Source: an uncultured Eubacterium sp.
GTDB taxonomy: Bacteria; Bacillota; Clostridia; Peptostreptococcales; Anaerovoracaceae
Reading direction: 5' to 3'
Assembly: GCA_900542385.1 (NCBI GenBank)
Contig: UQNP01000026.1
Span: 1 to 17,147 of the forward strand
DNA: 17,147 bases
Shown here: piece after piece, positions 1 through 8,476 of the stretch
Position numbering within the stretch: the stretch's first letter is position 1
Layout: the number at the start of each line of letters is the position of its first letter
Position numbers and translations under genes: made by a program
The notes under the pieces: generated by a model
Seen by the model: the letters and a program-made list of their open reading frames with translations, nothing else
Told to the model about the DNA's origin: nothing
Database searches by the model: none

Positions 1-60
1 AAAGAAATTTTAAAAGCCGTACAAAATCAAAGGAAACACTACAAGGCAAAAGCAATATAA
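1..60 (+). CDS. C-terminal tail of an unidentified gene (partial)
   Basis: Frame 1 of the plus strand is open from the window edge to a TAA at 58-60. It encodes 19 residues, lysine-rich with a basic end (KAVQNQRKHYKAKAI at the C-terminus). It ends 17 bases before the stop codon of the convergent EamA transporter, a normal tail-to-tail arrangement. The tail is too short to assign a family. An open frame of this length could occur by chance, so the call rests mainly on the spacing and on the fact that the region would otherwise be empty. Confidence 0.4.
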   Translation, partial: KEILKAVQNQRKHYKAKAI

Positions 61-77
61 AAACCGCCAGCCGCCTA

Positions 78-983
78 TTACTTAGGTTGTGCTGACGATT
101 TTGTGACTTCATGAGCTTCATCTTTGATCATCGTATCGGCTGCTATACAGAAAAGTATTATGATGACTCCTGCTACACCGGCAGCAGACAAGCTTTCTCC
201 AAGTATAAGCCACGAAAAAAACGCCGTGATAACAGGACATGAGCACTGCACCAGCGCCACCATCTGTGACGAAGTCCTTACGAGAGCCGCGTTTTGCAGC
301 AGATATCCTCCCACCGTACATCCTACTGCAAGATATACGATTATGCTCCACACTTTAAAATCCGCTCCGCTGAAATCCCATCCGCCCTCAAAAACGGGCG
401 CACAGATCAGTGCCATCACCGCTGAAGCGGCTGTCTGCAAAGCAGTTATCGTGATCGGGTCCATACGTTTCAGGCTGTCTTCACCGAACACCAGCGACCC
501 CGCTATCAGCAGCGCAGACAAAAGAGAAAATATCTCACCTGCACCAAATCCGGAAAGGCCTCCGTATCCGCATAAAAGATACAGCCCTGCAATTACCGCT
601 ATCTGGATCGGGATATGTTTCCTGTTGTATTTCCTGCGGAATATAACAAGAACAAGCAACGGAGTCATTACCGTCGAAAGAGAACGTATAAATGCAACGG
701 ATGTTGCAGCAGTAAGCTCGAGAGCTATGTTGTTGGCAACATAAGCACCGCCCATGCAGAGACTCGGCAGAAGCCAGTCTTTGGGCGATGATCTTACCGT
801 TTCAGTTACAACACGTTTTCCGGCAAACAGCATTATAACTGCCAGCGCTATAACATACCTTACGGATAAAAGAGAGTACACCGGCACTGCTTCAAAAGCA
901 ACTTTTGATATGGGATCTCCCAGTCCGTACAATGTGCTCTGCAAAATGACGAGCATGACTGCCGTATATTTTTCCCCGTTCAT
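78..983 (-). CDS. EamA/DMT-superfamily membrane transporter
   Basis: A 301-residue, very hydrophobic protein with about ten predicted membrane helices arranged as two EamA-type repeats (roughly residues 8-135 and 148-285). Its length is standard for the drug/metabolite transporter superfamily. Typical features are the early Gly-Asp-Pro in helix 1 followed by a loop and a conserved Arg-Tyr, and a second-half segment ending in an Leu-Gly-Glu motif (WLILGESLS). Members export amino acids, nucleobases, sugars or drugs; the substrate cannot be predicted. The frame can also start at a TTG at 984-986, but the ATG at 981-983 is the more natural start. No strong Shine-Dalgarno is visible, and the gene begins 15 bases after the cyclophilin stop codon, so coupled translation from that gene is likely. 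It is the last gene of the long minus-strand operon. Confidence 0.88.
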   Translation of the reverse strand: MNGEKYTAVMLVILQSTLYGLGDPISKVAFEAVPVYSLLSVRYVIALAVIMLFAGKRVVTETVRSSPKDWLLPSLCMGGAYVANNIALELTAATSVAFIRSLSTVMTPLLVLVIFRRKYNRKHIPIQIAVIAGLYLLCGYGGLSGFGAGEIFSLLSALLIAGSLVFGEDSLKRMDPITITALQTAASAVMALICAPVFEGGWDFSGADFKVWSIIVYLAVGCTVGGYLLQNAALVRTSSQMVALVQCSCPVITAFFSWLILGESLSAAGVAGVIIILFCIAADTMIKDEAHEVTKSSAQPK

Positions 984-998
984 CAATTTTTTTTAATA

Positions 999-1481
999 CT
1001 ATTCTTCTATGATCGTTACCTTTTTCATGATCTGCGGCTCATCCGGCTTATCCATGGCGTTTCTCGGCTGCGACACTATCTTATCCGCAGCTTCCATGCC
1101 TTCGATGATCTTTCCGAACGCAGCGTACTGTCCGTCAAGATGCGGCGCGCTTTCCACCATGATGAAAAACTGCGATCCTGCGGAATTAGGGTCCATCGTT
1201 CTCGCCATGGACATCACGCCTCTTTCATGCTTGAGGTCATTGTCAAATCCGTTCATTGAAAACTCACCGTCTATAGTATATCCGGGACCGCCCATTCCTG
1301 TTCCGTCCGGGCATCCGCCCTGTATCATGAATCCAGGAATGACTCTATGGAATATAAGTCCATCGTAAAACCCTTCGTTTACGAGCTTTTCAAAGTTCTC
1401 AACTGTTTTGGGAGCTTTCTGCGGATAAAGCTCTCCCTTCATCACATCACCGTTTTCCATTTCGATCTTAACATATTTCAT
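999..1481 (-). CDS. Cyclophilin-type peptidyl-prolyl cis-trans isomerase
   Basis: A single-domain cyclophilin of 160 residues that should catalyse cis-trans isomerisation of X-Pro bonds during protein folding. The signature FHRVIPGFMIQGG spans about residues 44-56 and carries the catalytic arginine (R46), F51 and Q54. The second signature, SQFFI, is at 103-107, and a Gly-rich G-x-G-x-GGPGY loop lies at 60-69. The tryptophan that confers cyclosporin sensitivity in eukaryotic cyclophilins is replaced in the segment SAPHLDGQYAAFG, as is common in bacteria. There is no signal peptide, so it is cytoplasmic. A clear AAGGAGG lies just upstream of the ATG. It follows the Nudix gene after 32 bases that contain a hairpin. 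Confidence 0.95.
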   Translation of the reverse strand: MKYVKIEMENGDVMKGELYPQKAPKTVENFEKLVNEGFYDGLIFHRVIPGFMIQGGCPDGTGMGGPGYTIDGEFSMNGFDNDLKHERGVMSMARTMDPNSAGSQFFIMVESAPHLDGQYAAFGKIIEGMEAADKIVSQPRNAMDKPDEPQIMKKVTIIEE

Positions 1482-1505
1482 ATAGATTTCCTCCTTGATT
1501 TATAT

Positions 1506-1522
1506 AAACGCTTTCAGCGTTT
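1506..1522 (-). terminator. Intercistronic hairpin at the Nudix stop codon
   Basis: AAACGCT and AGCGTTT form a perfect 7-bp stem with a 3-base loop. The Nudix TGA (1514-1516) straddles the loop and one arm. On the minus strand it is followed by a weak T-rich run (TTTATAT), so it may be a leaky terminator or an mRNA-stabilising stem just before the cyclophilin ribosome binding site. It probably lowers, rather than ends, transcription into the last two genes. Confidence 0.45.
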
Positions 1523-1972
1523 CTCTCTTACTTTAAATACATTGTATCCCAGGTAATTTCCTTCCAAAACTCTCCAGAACTCATCTCTGAGATATTCAGG
1601 ATATATATTGTCAAGACTCATGATCTCTTCCTTTGAAAAAAATCCTACTTCTCTCAGTACCTGATGCTCTGCATCAAATTCAGGATCCATTCCAAGCTTC
1701 AGACTTCCTCCTGCAATTTCAGCCGTAAAAAAATTTACAAATCTCTGTCCTCTGTCTGATACTTCCTCTACATGCCATATAAGGCGGTCTGTCTTTACTT
1801 TTATGCCCGTCTCTTCAAACACTTCTCTCTCAGCCGCCTCAAAAGAACTCTCTCCGTCTTCTATTCCGCCTCCCGGTACCATCCAGATGTCCTTTTCCTC
1901 ATGATGCTGTTTTACCATGAGCATTTTGTTTTCTTCGTTCAGGATTATCACCCTGACTCCGCCTATCCACAT
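1514..1972 (-). CDS. Nudix hydrolase
   Basis: A 152-residue Nudix protein. A complete Nudix box (G-x5-E-x7-REVFEETGI, about residues 35-57) supplies the divalent-metal and pyrophosphate-hydrolysis residues, including the REVFEE acidic cluster. The family hydrolyses nucleoside diphosphates linked to another moiety (oxidised nucleotides, nucleotide sugars, dinucleotides and similar). The actual substrate is not predictable, and no extra domain is present. Its ATG lies inside the end of the upstream chromate-transporter gene (10-base overlap), so its translation is probably coupled to that gene. Confidence 0.93.
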   Translation of the reverse strand: MWIGGVRVIILNEENKMLMVKQHHEEKDIWMVPGGGIEDGESSFEAAEREVFEETGIKVKTDRLIWHVEEVSDRGQRFVNFFTAEIAGGSLKLGMDPEFDAEHQVLREVGFFSKEEIMSLDNIYPEYLRDEFWRVLEGNYLGYNVFKVREKR

Positions 1973-2532
1973 AACAATGCACCTGCTATACCCATTATTA
2001 TCATAAGTTGTATCGGCTTTATCTTAAGCGCCAGCGCAAGCACCAGCGATACGACAAACAAAACTGATGGTGTCAAATTTATATACTCCAGACCTTTTGT
2101 AAATATCTCTGCCGATATTATGTGTCCGTTCACCAGCACCCCTTCGCTAACGAAAATCACCGCTGAAGCTATAAGCCCCACTGTGACCGGCCTTATGCCG
2201 TAAAATACGCCCTGCAAAGTACGGCTGCTGTTGTATTTTTCAATGAATTTTGCCACGATCAGCATAAGCACAAACGAGGGCAGAGCAACTCCCAGTGTCG
2301 CTACTGCAGCCCCTGCTATCCCGGCATAGTTGAAACCTACATACGTTGCAGCATTCACTGCTATGGGCCCCGGCGTCACCTGAGATAATGCAACCAGGTC
2401 AGAAAATTCTTCCGACGACATTATTCCAAAATCCTGCACGCTCTGAAATATCAGCGGGAGCATTGCAAGACCGCCGCCGAAATTGAATACGCCTATCCTG
2501 AAAAACATAAGAAAAAGATGCAGATATATCAT
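1963..2532 (-). CDS. Chromate transporter (CHR) family, half-size subunit, second of pair
   Basis: A 189-residue membrane protein consisting of one CHR domain. Close to the N-terminus it has the family signature FFRIGVFNFGGGLAMLP (about residues 10-26). This is followed by the segment DLVALSQVTPGPIAVNAATYVG, which carries the conserved Q-x-x-PGP loop. About five or six membrane helices are expected. Half-size CHR proteins occur as tandem homologous pairs that together equal one long-chain ChrA and are thought to function as a heterodimer. The family exports chromate in some bacteria, but many members in anaerobes have no tested substrate. The ATG overlaps the preceding CHR gene's stop codon as ATGA, which fits fixed-ratio synthesis of the two halves. 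Confidence 0.92.
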   Translation of the reverse strand: MIYLHLFLMFFRIGVFNFGGGLAMLPLIFQSVQDFGIMSSEEFSDLVALSQVTPGPIAVNAATYVGFNYAGIAGAAVATLGVALPSFVLMLIVAKFIEKYNSSRTLQGVFYGIRPVTVGLIASAVIFVSEGVLVNGHIISAEIFTKGLEYINLTPSVLFVVSLVLALALKIKPIQLMIIMGIAGALLCG

Positions 2533-3113
2533 AGATCTCTATCCTCCCCGTCATGTTTTTCAACTTCGCCAGTTTTTTTTGCCTTTATCACATTATATAT
2601 AAGACCTGCGATGCCTCCTGCCAAAATCGCCCATACTGCCGTGATGCCGAATATTCCTACCGCAACAAATGAAGCTGCCGCAAGTATCCACTGAAACGGA
2701 GTGCGCAGTATCTGCTTTCCGAGCCTTACGGCAGATACGAGTATCAGCGCACATACAGCTGCTTTTATACCTGTAAAAGCTCCCTGAACATATGTATTGT
2801 CTCCTATGGCTCCAAGAAACATCACGACTGCTATTATGATCATGAACGACGGCATCACCGCGCCCAGAGTCGCTGACATCGATCCTTTGATGCCGCTTAT
2901 TTTCTTTCCTATATAGGTTGCGCTGTTTATCGCGATAACACCCGGCATGGATTGGCTTATGGCGATGCAGTCTATCATCTCCTCATCGGTCAGCCACTTC
3001 TTGTCATCAACAACGACCTGCTGTATCTGAGGTATCATCGCCATACCTCCGCCTATTGTGAACATGCCTATTTTAAAAAACTCCCAAAACAGACTCAGGT
3101 TTTTATTCTTCAT
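2529..3113 (-). CDS. Chromate transporter (CHR) family, half-size subunit, first of pair
   Basis: From the preferred ATG this is a 194-residue protein with one CHR domain. The signature FFKIGMFTIGGGMAMIP sits near the N-terminus and a Q-SMPGVIAINSATYIG segment follows, both clearly homologous to the partner gene downstream. The C-terminal tail is short, charged and cytoplasmic (KKTGEVEKHDGED). The frame also allows a GTG start at 3153-3155, which would add 14 very basic residues before the conserved domain. I prefer the ATG at 3111-3113 because it starts just before the conserved region. It overlaps the TRIC gene end by 11 bases and has only a weak purine-rich ribosome binding site, so translational coupling is likely. 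Confidence 0.92.
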   Translation of the reverse strand: MKNKNLSLFWEFFKIGMFTIGGGMAMIPQIQQVVVDDKKWLTDEEMIDCIAISQSMPGVIAINSATYIGKKISGIKGSMSATLGAVMPSFMIIIAVVMFLGAIGDNTYVQGAFTGIKAAVCALILVSAVRLGKQILRTPFQWILAAASFVAVGIFGITAVWAILAGGIAGLIYNVIKAKKTGEVEKHDGEDRDL

Positions 3114-3774
3114 TTTTTTCTCTAACGTTCTCTTTTCCCTCCATTGCCTTTTCACTACCGGCTTCCGCAGCAGTATTCACCGTATCCAGATGCCAGTTGA
3201 ACTTTATCGATACAAGTCTTATTGCCAGCGTCACACCGAAACATATATACATGGTTGCTTCAAGTCCGCAATACAAATGCGCCGCAAGAAAAGCAGCAGA
3301 ACCGGCTATAGATGCAACAGCGTATACTTCCTTTCTGAACACAAAAGGGATCTCTTTTACGAAAACATCTCTCAGTATTCCTCCGCCCGTTCCCGTAAGC
3401 AGGGCAAGGGTTATCACTACGAAAGGAGTATACATATCGTTGTTCAAAGCTGCTCTGGCTCCTATGGCGGTAAAAGCTGCAAGCCCGACGGCATCGAAAA
3501 TATTTATCAGACTCTGGAGCTTATTCACCCACTTGTAAAACAATATCACACATATCGCCGACACTATGCTTATTATGACATATAAAGGGTTTTCAAGCGC
3601 AAGAGGCAGCGGAAGACTGATGATCACATCACGTACTATACCGCCGCCTACTGCTGTTATTATCGCCAGAAACAGTATACCGTAATAATCGAGCTTCTTA
3701 TCTATTGCAACAAGAGCACCCGATACGGCGAAAGCAACAGTGCCTATTATTTCCATTACAGAAATAAAGTTCAT
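3103..3774 (-). CDS. TRIC-family (formerly UPF0126) membrane channel protein
   Basis: A 223-residue membrane protein with the duplicated three-helix TRIC fold. Repeat one contains GGGIVRDVI and repeat two GGGILRDVF (about residues 43-51 and 129-137), the glycine-rich kinks typical of this family. Bacterial and archaeal TRIC homologues whose structures are known form trimeric potassium or monovalent-cation channels. Cation conduction here is inferred from the family. The C-terminal tail is charged (ENVREKNEE). Its ATG shares one base with the prolyl-tRNA synthetase TAA (TAATG), so it is almost certainly coupled to proS. Confidence 0.9.
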   Translation of the reverse strand: MNFISVMEIIGTVAFAVSGALVAIDKKLDYYGILFLAIITAVGGGIVRDVIISLPLPLALENPLYVIISIVSAICVILFYKWVNKLQSLINIFDAVGLAAFTAIGARAALNNDMYTPFVVITLALLTGTGGGILRDVFVKEIPFVFRKEVYAVASIAGSAAFLAAHLYCGLEATMYICFGVTLAIRLVSIKFNWHLDTVNTAAEAGSEKAMEGKENVREKNEE

Positions 3775-5507
3775 TATCTCTTTTCCTTTTCGATAATTTC
3801 AAGTGCTTTTGAAATACTTTCTTCCACCGTCATTTCCGTCTTATCTGCTTCACGTCTCAATTTGTATTCCACTTTTCCTTCGGCAGCTCCCCTGCCTACA
3901 GTTATCCTGATAGGGATGCCGAGAAGATCCGCGTCCTTGAATTTTACTCCCGGACGTTCTTTTCTGTCATCCATCAGGACCTCAGCTCCTGAATCCAGGA
4001 GCGCCTCGTATATCTTATCGGCCGTTTCCGCCTGAACAGCATCATCCGGCTTCATGACCGTTATTATCACGTGATACGGCGCTACAGACATAGGCCATAT
4101 TATTCCGTTTTCATCGTGGTGCTGCTCTACGACAGCCGCAAGAGTCCTTGTAACACCTATGCCGTAGCATCCCATCACTATAGGATGATCGTGCATATTC
4201 TCATCTTTATAAACGGCCCCCATGGCCTCGCTGTACTTTGTACCAAGCTTGAATACCTGCCCGACTTCTATACCCCTTGCATGTTTTACCGGAGCTCCGC
4301 ATACGGGACAGGCATCTCCTTCTGCAAGCACCTTTATATCTGTCACTATATCTCCTGTATAATCTCTGCCGTAATTTACGTTTATCAGATGATAGTCTTC
4401 CCTGCATGCTCCGGCGCACATATTTTTGAATCCCGTAAGTTCGCTGTCTACTACGACCGTGCAGTCATGAAGCCCCACAGGTCCTGTAAATCCTCCGACG
4501 CAGCCTGTAACCGCTGACATCTTTTCTTCATCTGCAAACTCTATGGCATGTTCAGGTATATCAAGGGCATTTACCAGTTTCGTCATATTCAGCTCTCTGT
4601 CGCCTCTGACGAAAGCTGCAACGTATCCGTCCTCATTGCCTTCATTATCATATTTGACAAAGAGAAGGGCTTTTATGGTCTGTTTTTTATCGAGTCCAAG
4701 ATATGCAGCCACTTCTTCTATAGTCTTTGTACCAGGGGTGTTAACTTCTTCCATAGGAAGCTCCTGCACATCGCTATCCGGCTTATCGTCCACACACTCG
4801 GCTCTTTCCACCGTTGCCGCCATATCACATTTTTCACAGTAAGCTATCTCACTTTCCCCAACTTCCGAAAGAGCTGTGAATTCATGGGAATTGCTTCCGC
4901 CTATGGCTCCCGTATCCGCCTCTACAGGTCTGAATGTAAGTCCGCATCTTGTAAATATCTTTTCATACGCTTCATACATATCCTGATAGCTCTTATCCAG
5001 TCCTTCAAAATCTCTGTCGAAAGAATAGGCGTCTTTCATTATGAACTCACGGCTTCTCATGAGTCCGAATCTCGGCCTTGCTTCATCTCTGTATTTTGTC
5101 TGTATCTGATAGAGATTTACAGGGAGCTGTCTGTATGAGGAAATATCATTCCTGACGATATCCGTGAATATCTCCTCGTGAGTCGGTCCAAGGCAGAAGT
5201 CTCTGTCGTTTCTGTCTTTCAGTCTCCAAAGCTCCGGTCCGTAAGCATACCATCTTCCCGATTCTTTCCAAAGCTCTGCCGGCTGCACAGCCGACATATG
5301 TATTTCCTGTCCTCCGGCTGCATCCATCTCAGATCTTACGATATCTTCGATTTTTCTTACTGAGCGCCATCCGAGAGGCATGAATCCGTAAACTCCCGAT
5401 ACAAGCTTTCTTATCATACCGGCTCTCAGCAGCAGAATATGACTTGGTATCTCCGCTTCATTAGGAACCTCTCTCAATGTTTTTAGATGCATTTTAGATA
5501 ATTTCAT
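3774..5507 (-). CDS. proS: Prolyl-tRNA synthetase (bacterial type, with editing insertion)
   Basis: A 577-residue class II aminoacyl-tRNA synthetase that charges tRNA-Pro with proline in the cytoplasm. The N-terminal catalytic part has the GPTHEE loop (about 108-112) and motif 2, running from [10 protein letters not shown] to [12 protein letters not shown] (about 139-164). Between the halves lies a YbaK-like editing insertion (about 230-400), whose segment [13 protein letters not shown] carries the expected lysine; it removes mischarged alanine in characterised enzymes. Motif 3 ([16 protein letters not shown], then IIWP) and a C-terminal anticodon-binding domain follow. Length and domain order match ProS of type 1. 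AAGGAGAG lies 13 bases or so upstream of the ATG and overlaps the ispDF stop region; the gap to ispDF is 15 bases. No T-box leader is present, so it appears to depend on the operon promoter. Confidence 0.98.
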   Translation of the reverse strand: MKLSKMHLKTLREVPNEAEIPSHILLLRAGMIRKLVSGVYGFMPLGWRSVRKIEDIVRSEMDAAGGQEIHMSAVQPAELWKESGRWYAYGPELWRLKDRNDRDFCLGPTHEEIFTDIVRNDISSYRQLPVNLYQIQTKYRDEARPRFGLMRSREFIMKDAYSFDRDFEGLDKSYQDMYEAYEKIFTRCGLTFRPVEADTGAIGGSNSHEFTALSEVGESEIAYCEKCDMAATVERAECVDDKPDSDVQELPMEEVNTPGTKTIEEVAAYLGLDKKQTIKALLFVKYDNEGNEDGYVAAFVRGDRELNMTKLVNALDIPEHAIEFADEEKMSAVTGCVGGFTGPVGLHDCTVVVDSELTGFKNMCAGACREDYHLINVNYGRDYTGDIVTDIKVLAEGDACPVCGAPVKHARGIEVGQVFKLGTKYSEAMGAVYKDENMHDHPIVMGCYGIGVTRTLAAVVEQHHDENGIIWPMSVAPYHVIITVMKPDDAVQAETADKIYEALLDSGAEVLMDDRKERPGVKFKDADLLGIPIRITVGRGAAEGKVEYKLRREADKTEMTVEESISKALEIIEKEKR

Positions 5508-5522
5508 CGCTGTCTTCTCTCC

Positions 5523-6668
5523 TTACCTGTATATTGAGCACACCGCCTCTGCCGCGATGCCTTCTCCCCGTCCTGTAAACCCAAGTTTTTCCGTAGTGGT
5601 CCCCTTTATATTTATCCTGTTTTTTTCTATTTTAAGAACACTGGATATGTTCGATTTCATTTCTTCCGTATATGGGGATATTTTAGGTTTCTGCGCTATC
5701 ACAGTAATATCCACATTTCCTATGGAATAGAAATTTTCATTCAGCAGCTCTCTCACCTTTGACAGAAGTATCAGGCTCGATATGCCCTTATATCTGTCAT
5801 CCGTATCAGGAAAATGGACTCCTATATCTCCAAGAGCAGCGGCCCCCAGAAGTGCATCCATCAATGCATGCAGCAGAACGTCGGCATCGGAATGTCCCGC
5901 AAGACCATTCTCATATGGTATCTTTACTCCTCCGAGTATCAGGTTTCTTCCCGTTTCAAATCTGTGTACATCGAATCCCGTGCCCACTCTGCTTTCCACA
6001 GGCAGATCCTCTCTCGTCGTGATCTTTATATTCTGATAGTCTCCATCCACCACTTTCACTTCATATCCTGCTCTTTCTACGAGACTTGCGTCATCAGTGC
6101 CTCTGTATCCTTCTTTCAAGGCCTTGTCGTAAGCCTCTATCAGATAGGATTTTTTAAATCCCTGCGGTGTCTGCACCGCAAAATAATCGTTCCTGTCAAC
6201 GCTTATGCTTTTGTCTCCAAAGGTCTTTCTCACGCTGTCCTTCATCGCAACGCACGCAGCGGCAGCGCCGTTTTCCGCCGCTGCCTTAATAACTCCGAGC
6301 ACTGTTTCTTCATTTACATAAGGTCTTGCGCCATCGTGTATCAGAACGTATTCAACACCGGGACGTTTTCTGTTCACTTCCTGCAGCGCATTGTATACCG
6401 ACTCCTGACGTTCAGATCCTCCGCAGACTATTGCTTCCACTTTCTTAACACCGCCGCTTTCTACTATTTCTCTGCACTTGTCTATATAGTCTTCATTCGT
6501 AACTATGAATATATGATCTATCTCTTCAAGTTCAGAAAAAACCCTCAGGGTTTTAAGTATGACCGGCTCTCCTCCTATCTTAAGGTACTGTTTCGGAACC
6601 GGTCCTCCGACTCTCCTGCCTCTGCCCGCTGCTGCGATTATCACCGCCACCTTACTGTTTTTATACAT
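5523..6668 (-). CDS. ispDF: Bifunctional IspD/IspF of the MEP isoprenoid pathway
   Basis: A 381-residue fusion. Residues 1 to about 225 are IspD, 2-C-methyl-D-erythritol 4-phosphate cytidylyltransferase: [11 protein letters not shown] then PKQY form the CTP-binding loop, and HDGARP (111-116), TPQG (167-170) and TDDASLVE (191-198) are family motifs. Residues about 228-381 are IspF, 2-C-methyl-D-erythritol 2,4-cyclodiphosphate synthase: GTGFDVHRF supplies metal ligands D233 and H235, [12 protein letters not shown] follows, and the end has [17 protein letters not shown]. The two enzymes act at non-consecutive steps of the pathway. Fused forms are known in alpha- and epsilon-proteobacteria and in some Clostridia. 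The ATG follows an AGGTG site and lies 8 bases after the PIN/TRAM gene's stop codon. Confidence 0.97.
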   Translation of the reverse strand: MYKNSKVAVIIAAAGRGRRVGGPVPKQYLKIGGEPVILKTLRVFSELEEIDHIFIVTNEDYIDKCREIVESGGVKKVEAIVCGGSERQESVYNALQEVNRKRPGVEYVLIHDGARPYVNEETVLGVIKAAAENGAAAACVAMKDSVRKTFGDKSISVDRNDYFAVQTPQGFKKSYLIEAYDKALKEGYRGTDDASLVERAGYEVKVVDGDYQNIKITTREDLPVESRVGTGFDVHRFETGRNLILGGVKIPYENGLAGHSDADVLLHALMDALLGAAALGDIGVHFPDTDDRYKGISSLILLSKVRELLNENFYSIGNVDITVIAQKPKISPYTEEMKSNISSVLKIEKNRINIKGTTTEKLGFTGRGEGIAAEAVCSIYR

Positions 6669-6676
6669 AACTACAC

Positions 6677-7783
6677 CTATCTGCCCGCAGCAGGTTTTGC
6701 AAATATCATCCTGCCTGCGGAAGTCTGAAGTACGCTGGTCACAAGAACTTTTATCGTCAGACCGATAAACTTTCTGCCTTCCTCTACTACTATCATGGTC
6801 CCATCATCAAGATATGCGACCGCCTGATTGTTTTCTTTGCCTTCCTTCACCAGAGCAAGCTCCATTTCTTCACCTGGAAGGACAACAGGTTTTAAGGTGT
6901 TTGCCAGTTCATTTATGTTGAGAACTTCCACGCCTTTTATCCCTGCTACTTTATTAAGGTTGAAATCGTTTGTAACGACTTTACCGTTCATTATCTGCGC
7001 AAGCTTAAGAAGCTTTATATCCACTTCAGGTATTTCATCAAGAGCCTTCTCCGACATGGTATTATATATCTCTATTCCGTAATCCGTCTGTATCTTATTC
7101 AGAATATCAAGACCTCTTCTCCCTCTGTTTCTCTTGAGGGCATCAGAAGAATCAGCTATATGCTGCAGCTCAACGAGAACGAACTCCGGTATTACCACAG
7201 GCCCTTCGATGAAGCCGGTTTTCATTATATCGAGTATCCTTCCGTCTATTATTACACTTGTATCGAATATCTTAGGCGGAGCTCCCGTCTTCTGTCTGTT
7301 TCTTCCCGATGAAGCCGCAGAGCGCGAACTCGTTATTATATTTCTGATATCAGGGCCTTTTTTAGTAGCGATTATGATCCCGAGATAACCGAGGATTATA
7401 TATGTTATCACGTTGAGTATCACATTCAGGAACGGAATATTTATAGTGGCATATATCTGACTTATCAAAAAAGCGATTATCAAGCCTGCAATAAGACCTA
7501 TGGTCCCCATGATTATGTCATTAGTTGACATTTTCTGAAGATCCGATTCGATATTATTCGCCATTTTGTTTCCCTGCTTTTTGAGGGTGGGGGTCAGTCT
7601 AAAAAATAATAATCCAAAAATAATTGCAAATAAAGCGATGATACATAATTCCTGCACACCCGAAAAATCGACCCATTCCTCATGTCCGGAAAACTCTATA
7701 AGATACTTTGCCAGTAAAAACACGCCGTATCCGATCATTGCACCGACTATCGTAAAAACAGCCCTCACAAGATTCCTCAGCAT
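6677..7783 (-). CDS. Membrane-anchored PIN/TRAM domain protein (YacL-like)
   Basis: A protein of about 368 residues. The N-terminus has roughly four membrane helices (two before residue 70, two between about 95 and 140). A PIN-type ribonuclease domain follows, opening with [11 protein letters not shown] (first acidic ligand near residue 174) and continuing through [15 protein letters not shown] and the VVTNDFNL acidic motif. A TRAM domain, a predicted RNA-binding fold, ends the protein. Homologues such as Bacillus YacL sit beside ispD and CarD-like genes across Bacillota; the exact role is unsettled, and RNA cleavage is an inference from the PIN fold. The frame can begin at a GTG at 7790-7792, but that codon lies within the AAAGGAGGTG ribosome binding site. 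The ATG at 7781-7783, 8 bases beyond GGAGG, is therefore the real start. Confidence 0.93.
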   Translation of the reverse strand: MLRNLVRAVFTIVGAMIGYGVFLLAKYLIEFSGHEEWVDFSGVQELCIIALFAIIFGLLFFRLTPTLKKQGNKMANNIESDLQKMSTNDIIMGTIGLIAGLIIAFLISQIYATINIPFLNVILNVITYIILGYLGIIIATKKGPDIRNIITSSRSAASSGRNRQKTGAPPKIFDTSVIIDGRILDIMKTGFIEGPVVIPEFVLVELQHIADSSDALKRNRGRRGLDILNKIQTDYGIEIYNTMSEKALDEIPEVDIKLLKLAQIMNGKVVTNDFNLNKVAGIKGVEVLNINELANTLKPVVLPGEEMELALVKEGKENNQAVAYLDDGTMIVVEEGRKFIGLTIKVLVTSVLQTSAGRMIFAKPAAGR

Positions 7784-7791
7784 CTTTTTCA

Positions 7792-7799
7792 CCTCCTTT
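7792..7799 (-). promoter_or_regulatory. Ribosome binding site that fixes the PIN/TRAM start
   Basis: AAAGGAGG on the minus strand, 8 bases ahead of the ATG at 7781-7783. It overlaps the alternative GTG start, which is therefore unlikely to be used. Confidence 0.85.
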
Positions 7800-7822
7800 C
7801 TCAGTCAGTCTTTATGTCCACA

Positions 7823-7859
7823 ATGCCGCAGGCAGAGCTTACAGCTGTGCCTGCGGCAT
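7823..7859 (-). repeat. Strong GC-rich hairpin spanning the CarD stop codon
   Basis: ATGCCGCAGGCA (7823-7834) and TGCCTGCGGCAT (7848-7859) are a perfect 12-bp inverted repeat. Inside it AGCT-TAC-AGCT can add four more pairs after one mismatch. The outer arm encodes the last CarD residues (MPQA) and the TAA (7839-7841) is near the apex. No T-run follows on either strand, so it does not look like a standard intrinsic terminator. It could be an mRNA-stability or processing stem, or could tune the CarD to PIN/TRAM expression ratio. Confidence 0.7.
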
Positions 7860-8330
7860 CATAGCATTCTCTATCATTTCAAGCGCCTTCTGCGAACTTA
7901 TATCTGCAGAAAGCATTATTTCACTCTGAAGGATCTTAAGCGCGGTATTGAGGATCTTTTTTTCTCCCGAAGACATTTTTTTAACATTTTCAGATTTTGC
8001 TATATCTCTGACCAATGCCGCCACTTCGGTTATATCTCCAGTCTTCAGCCTGTCCATATTTTCCCGGTACCTCTTGTTCCAGTTTTCCGGCATATCAACG
8101 GCTTCCCGACTTAATACTTTCAGTACACCTTCGATCTCATCCCTGTCTATTACGGGTCTGACACCTATTTCTCCGCATTTATCCACCGGTATCTTTACAC
8201 CGACTCCGCCGCAGGACACATCGAGAACGTAATATTCCCGTTTTTCTCCGAGAATCTCAAGTTCTTCGATATCAGCTATAACTCCCGCACCATGCATCGG
8301 GTGTACTATTCTGTCACCGATGTTATACAT
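7839..8330 (-). CDS. CarD/CdnL-family transcriptional regulator
   Basis: A 163-residue protein. Its N-terminal segment (MYNIGDRIVHPMHGAGVI, residues 1-18) opens the Tudor-like RNA-polymerase-interacting domain shared by CarD, CdnL and the transcription-repair factor Mfd. The remainder is the helical C-terminal domain. Characterised homologues bind the polymerase beta subunit and stabilise open promoter complexes, often at rRNA and housekeeping promoters. The frame is open 19 codons further upstream, but the ATG at 8328-8330 is preceded by a perfect GGAGG (8337-8341), begins exactly at the conserved domain and lies downstream of the predicted promoter. It is the first gene of the ten-gene minus-strand operon. 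The last codons form one arm of a long hairpin. Confidence 0.94.
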   Translation of the reverse strand: MYNIGDRIVHPMHGAGVIADIEELEILGEKREYYVLDVSCGGVGVKIPVDKCGEIGVRPVIDRDEIEGVLKVLSREAVDMPENWNKRYRENMDRLKTGDITEVAALVRDIAKSENVKKMSSGEKKILNTALKILQSEIMLSADISSQKALEMIENAMMPQAQL

Positions 8331-8336
8331 ATTATT

Positions 8337-8341
8337 CCTCC
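8337..8341 (-). promoter_or_regulatory. Ribosome binding site that fixes the CarD start
   Basis: GGAGG followed by AATAAT and then the ATG at 8328-8330. This rules out the longer open frame reaching 8387, which would also begin upstream of the predicted transcription start. Confidence 0.88.
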
Positions 8342-8358
8342 ATGCTATACCTGATTCG

Positions 8359-8387
8359 ATTATATCACAATTTCTGTACCTCGCCAA
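8359..8387 (-). promoter_or_regulatory. Sigma-A promoter of the CarD-led operon
   Basis: Minus strand: TTGGCG (8382-8387), a 17-base spacer, then a perfect TATAAT (8359-8364). Transcription would begin near 8352, giving a 5' leader of about 20 bases before the CarD ATG. It is the only convincing promoter found ahead of the ten genes. Confidence 0.8.
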
Positions 8388-8476
8388 TAAATTGTGTTAC
8401 AATCATTACATAAGCTTCATGGAAAAATCACATTGAAAATTTATTCTAAACGATATAGATAAAAGGAGGGTTTGTA

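Noticed and set aside
124..744. A 206-codon plus-strand open frame antisense to the EamA transporter.
   Set aside because: It is a low-complexity Ser/Thr/Ile-rich translation opposite a well-supported membrane protein, with no start signals.
4548..5138. A 196-codon plus-strand open frame antisense to proS.
   Set aside because: It is fully covered by prolyl-tRNA synthetase, whose motifs are unmistakable; the opposite frame shows no family features.
5508..5530. A T-box or other riboswitch upstream of proS.
   Set aside because: Only 15 bases separate ispDF and proS, which leaves no room for a leader RNA.
5814..6728. A 304-codon plus-strand open frame antisense to ispDF.
   Set aside because: It lies wholly opposite a certain gene. 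Its translation is rich in Ser, Cys, His and Phe with no domain motifs, and it has no ribosome binding site. It is a shadow created by the codon use of ispDF.
8331..8387. A 19-codon N-terminal extension of the CarD protein.
   Set aside because: It would run across the predicted promoter. The GGAGG and the conserved domain both point to the ATG at 8328-8330.
8433..8459. TTGAAA followed by TATAGA as a promoter for the response regulator.
   Set aside because: The spacer is only 15 bases and transcription would begin inside the ribosome binding site, so I do not call it.
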